Below, piece by piece: positions 5,886 to 6,142 of a stretch of 6,142 nt of DNA. Position 1 is the stretch's first letter. Every line of letters begins with the position of its first letter. The stretch comes from an uncultured bacterium (GTDB taxonomy: Bacteria > Actinomycetota > Actinomycetes > S36-B12), in contig CAITYI010000129.1 of NCBI GenBank assembly GCA_903896585.1, positions 1 through 6,142 of the forward strand. Reading direction: 5' to 3'. The notes under the pieces were generated by a model. The model was given only the letters and a program-made list of their open reading frames with translations. It was not told the DNA's origin and did no database searches. The translations under genes were made by a program, and so were the position numbers.

Positions 5886-6142
5886 ATGAAATCCGTGTGC
5901 TGTGACGCTTTAGGCACCCTTATTGATATCTCCGCGATATCCATGAAACTGGATTCGAAATACCCTGGGCGCGGAATTGAGATCGCGAACCTATGGCGAA
6001 CCAAGCAAGTTGACTATTCGCGGTTGCGCGCCATGGGTGGTCAGTACCTGCCATTTGGTTCCATCACTCGAGATGCCCTCGAAGCCACCTTGCTGCAACT
6101 GCAGTGTGGATACACCCAAGGGGACCTCGACGCGGTAATGCT
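5886..6142 (+). CDS. Haloacid dehalogenase type II-like HAD hydrolase, N-terminal part, cut by the window edge
   Basis: The 85 codons present match the N terminus of the type II (L-2-haloacid dehalogenase) branch of the HAD superfamily. These enzymes use an aspartate nucleophile to hydrolyse the carbon-halogen bond of (S)-2-haloacids; many genomic members have unknown natural substrates. Motif I is CDALGTLIDI, with nucleophile D7 and T11. The cap-region signature YPGRG...NLWRTKQVDYSRLRAMGGQY spans residues 26-54. Aligned on the nucleophile, R38 falls on the halide-binding catalytic arginine (Arg41 of L-DEX YL). The residue two after the nucleophile is Leu (L9) where the family usually has Tyr/Phe, and C6 replaces the usual Phe before D7. 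Motifs II and III lie outside the window. The ATG is supported by a leaderless -10. It is divergent from the secreted-protein gene, 53 bases away. The branch is fairly secure; dehalogenase activity is not. Confidence 0.88.
   Translation, partial: MKSVCCDALGTLIDISAISMKLDSKYPGRGIEIANLWRTKQVDYSRLRAMGGQYLPFGSITRDALEATLLQLQCGYTQGDLDAVM

Noticed and set aside
1..6142. Mobile elements, CRISPR-like repeats, tRNA genes or horizontally acquired islands
   Set aside because: No direct or inverted repeat arrays, transposase or integrase motifs or tRNA-like folds were noticed, and gene order is largely conserved housekeeping.

Overview
The window looks like a chromosomal segment of an actinobacterium. The strongest evidence is gene content: an actinobacterial-type protein O-mannosyltransferase (Pmt) divergent from rsmI, and a co-directional metG-tatD-rsmA string, both of which I recall as conserved neighbourhoods in Actinobacteria. 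G+C sampled by eye over a few lines is near 50%, which is low for the phylum. That is compatible with a streamlined planktonic (e.g. freshwater) lineage, but this placement is inference. Gene density is very high: no stretch without a gene exceeds about 62 bases, and no RNA gene, mobile element, CRISPR array or clear intrinsic terminator was seen.

Layout. The minus strand from 3480 down to 1 carries rsmI, metG, tatD and the 5' end of rsmA, spaced 26, 7 and 7 bases apart, so it is probably one operon for translation and RNA modification. metG also seems to have its own promoter overlapping the end of rsmI. On the plus strand, pmt (3542-5131) starts 61 bases from rsmI and runs away from it. A small secreted protein of uncertain function (5128-5832, minus) converges on pmt, and the two stop codons share the palindrome CTAG. 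Divergent from the secreted protein, the first 85 codons of a type II haloacid dehalogenase-like hydrolase run off the right edge (5886-6142, plus).

Regulatory theme. Three genes (metG, pmt and the dehalogenase) have no Shine-Dalgarno sequence. Each instead has a TANNNT -10 hexamer followed by exactly six bases and then the start codon, the arrangement expected for leaderless transcripts. These promoters decide the start codon in each case. By contrast, rsmA and the secreted protein have visible Shine-Dalgarno motifs. The secreted protein and the dehalogenase may share a symmetric bidirectional promoter in which opposing -10 elements overlap by two bases.

Functionally, the left half is housekeeping: MetRS charges tRNA-Met, RsmI and RsmA methylate 16S rRNA, and TatD is a metal-dependent nuclease or hydrolase. 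Pmt modifies exported proteins at the membrane. I see no convincing novel multi-gene system. The points most worth a second look are the leaderless start-site signatures, the two-sided promoter, the unidentified secreted protein next to pmt, the direct tatD-rsmA junction without rpfB, and active-site deviations in the dehalogenase.
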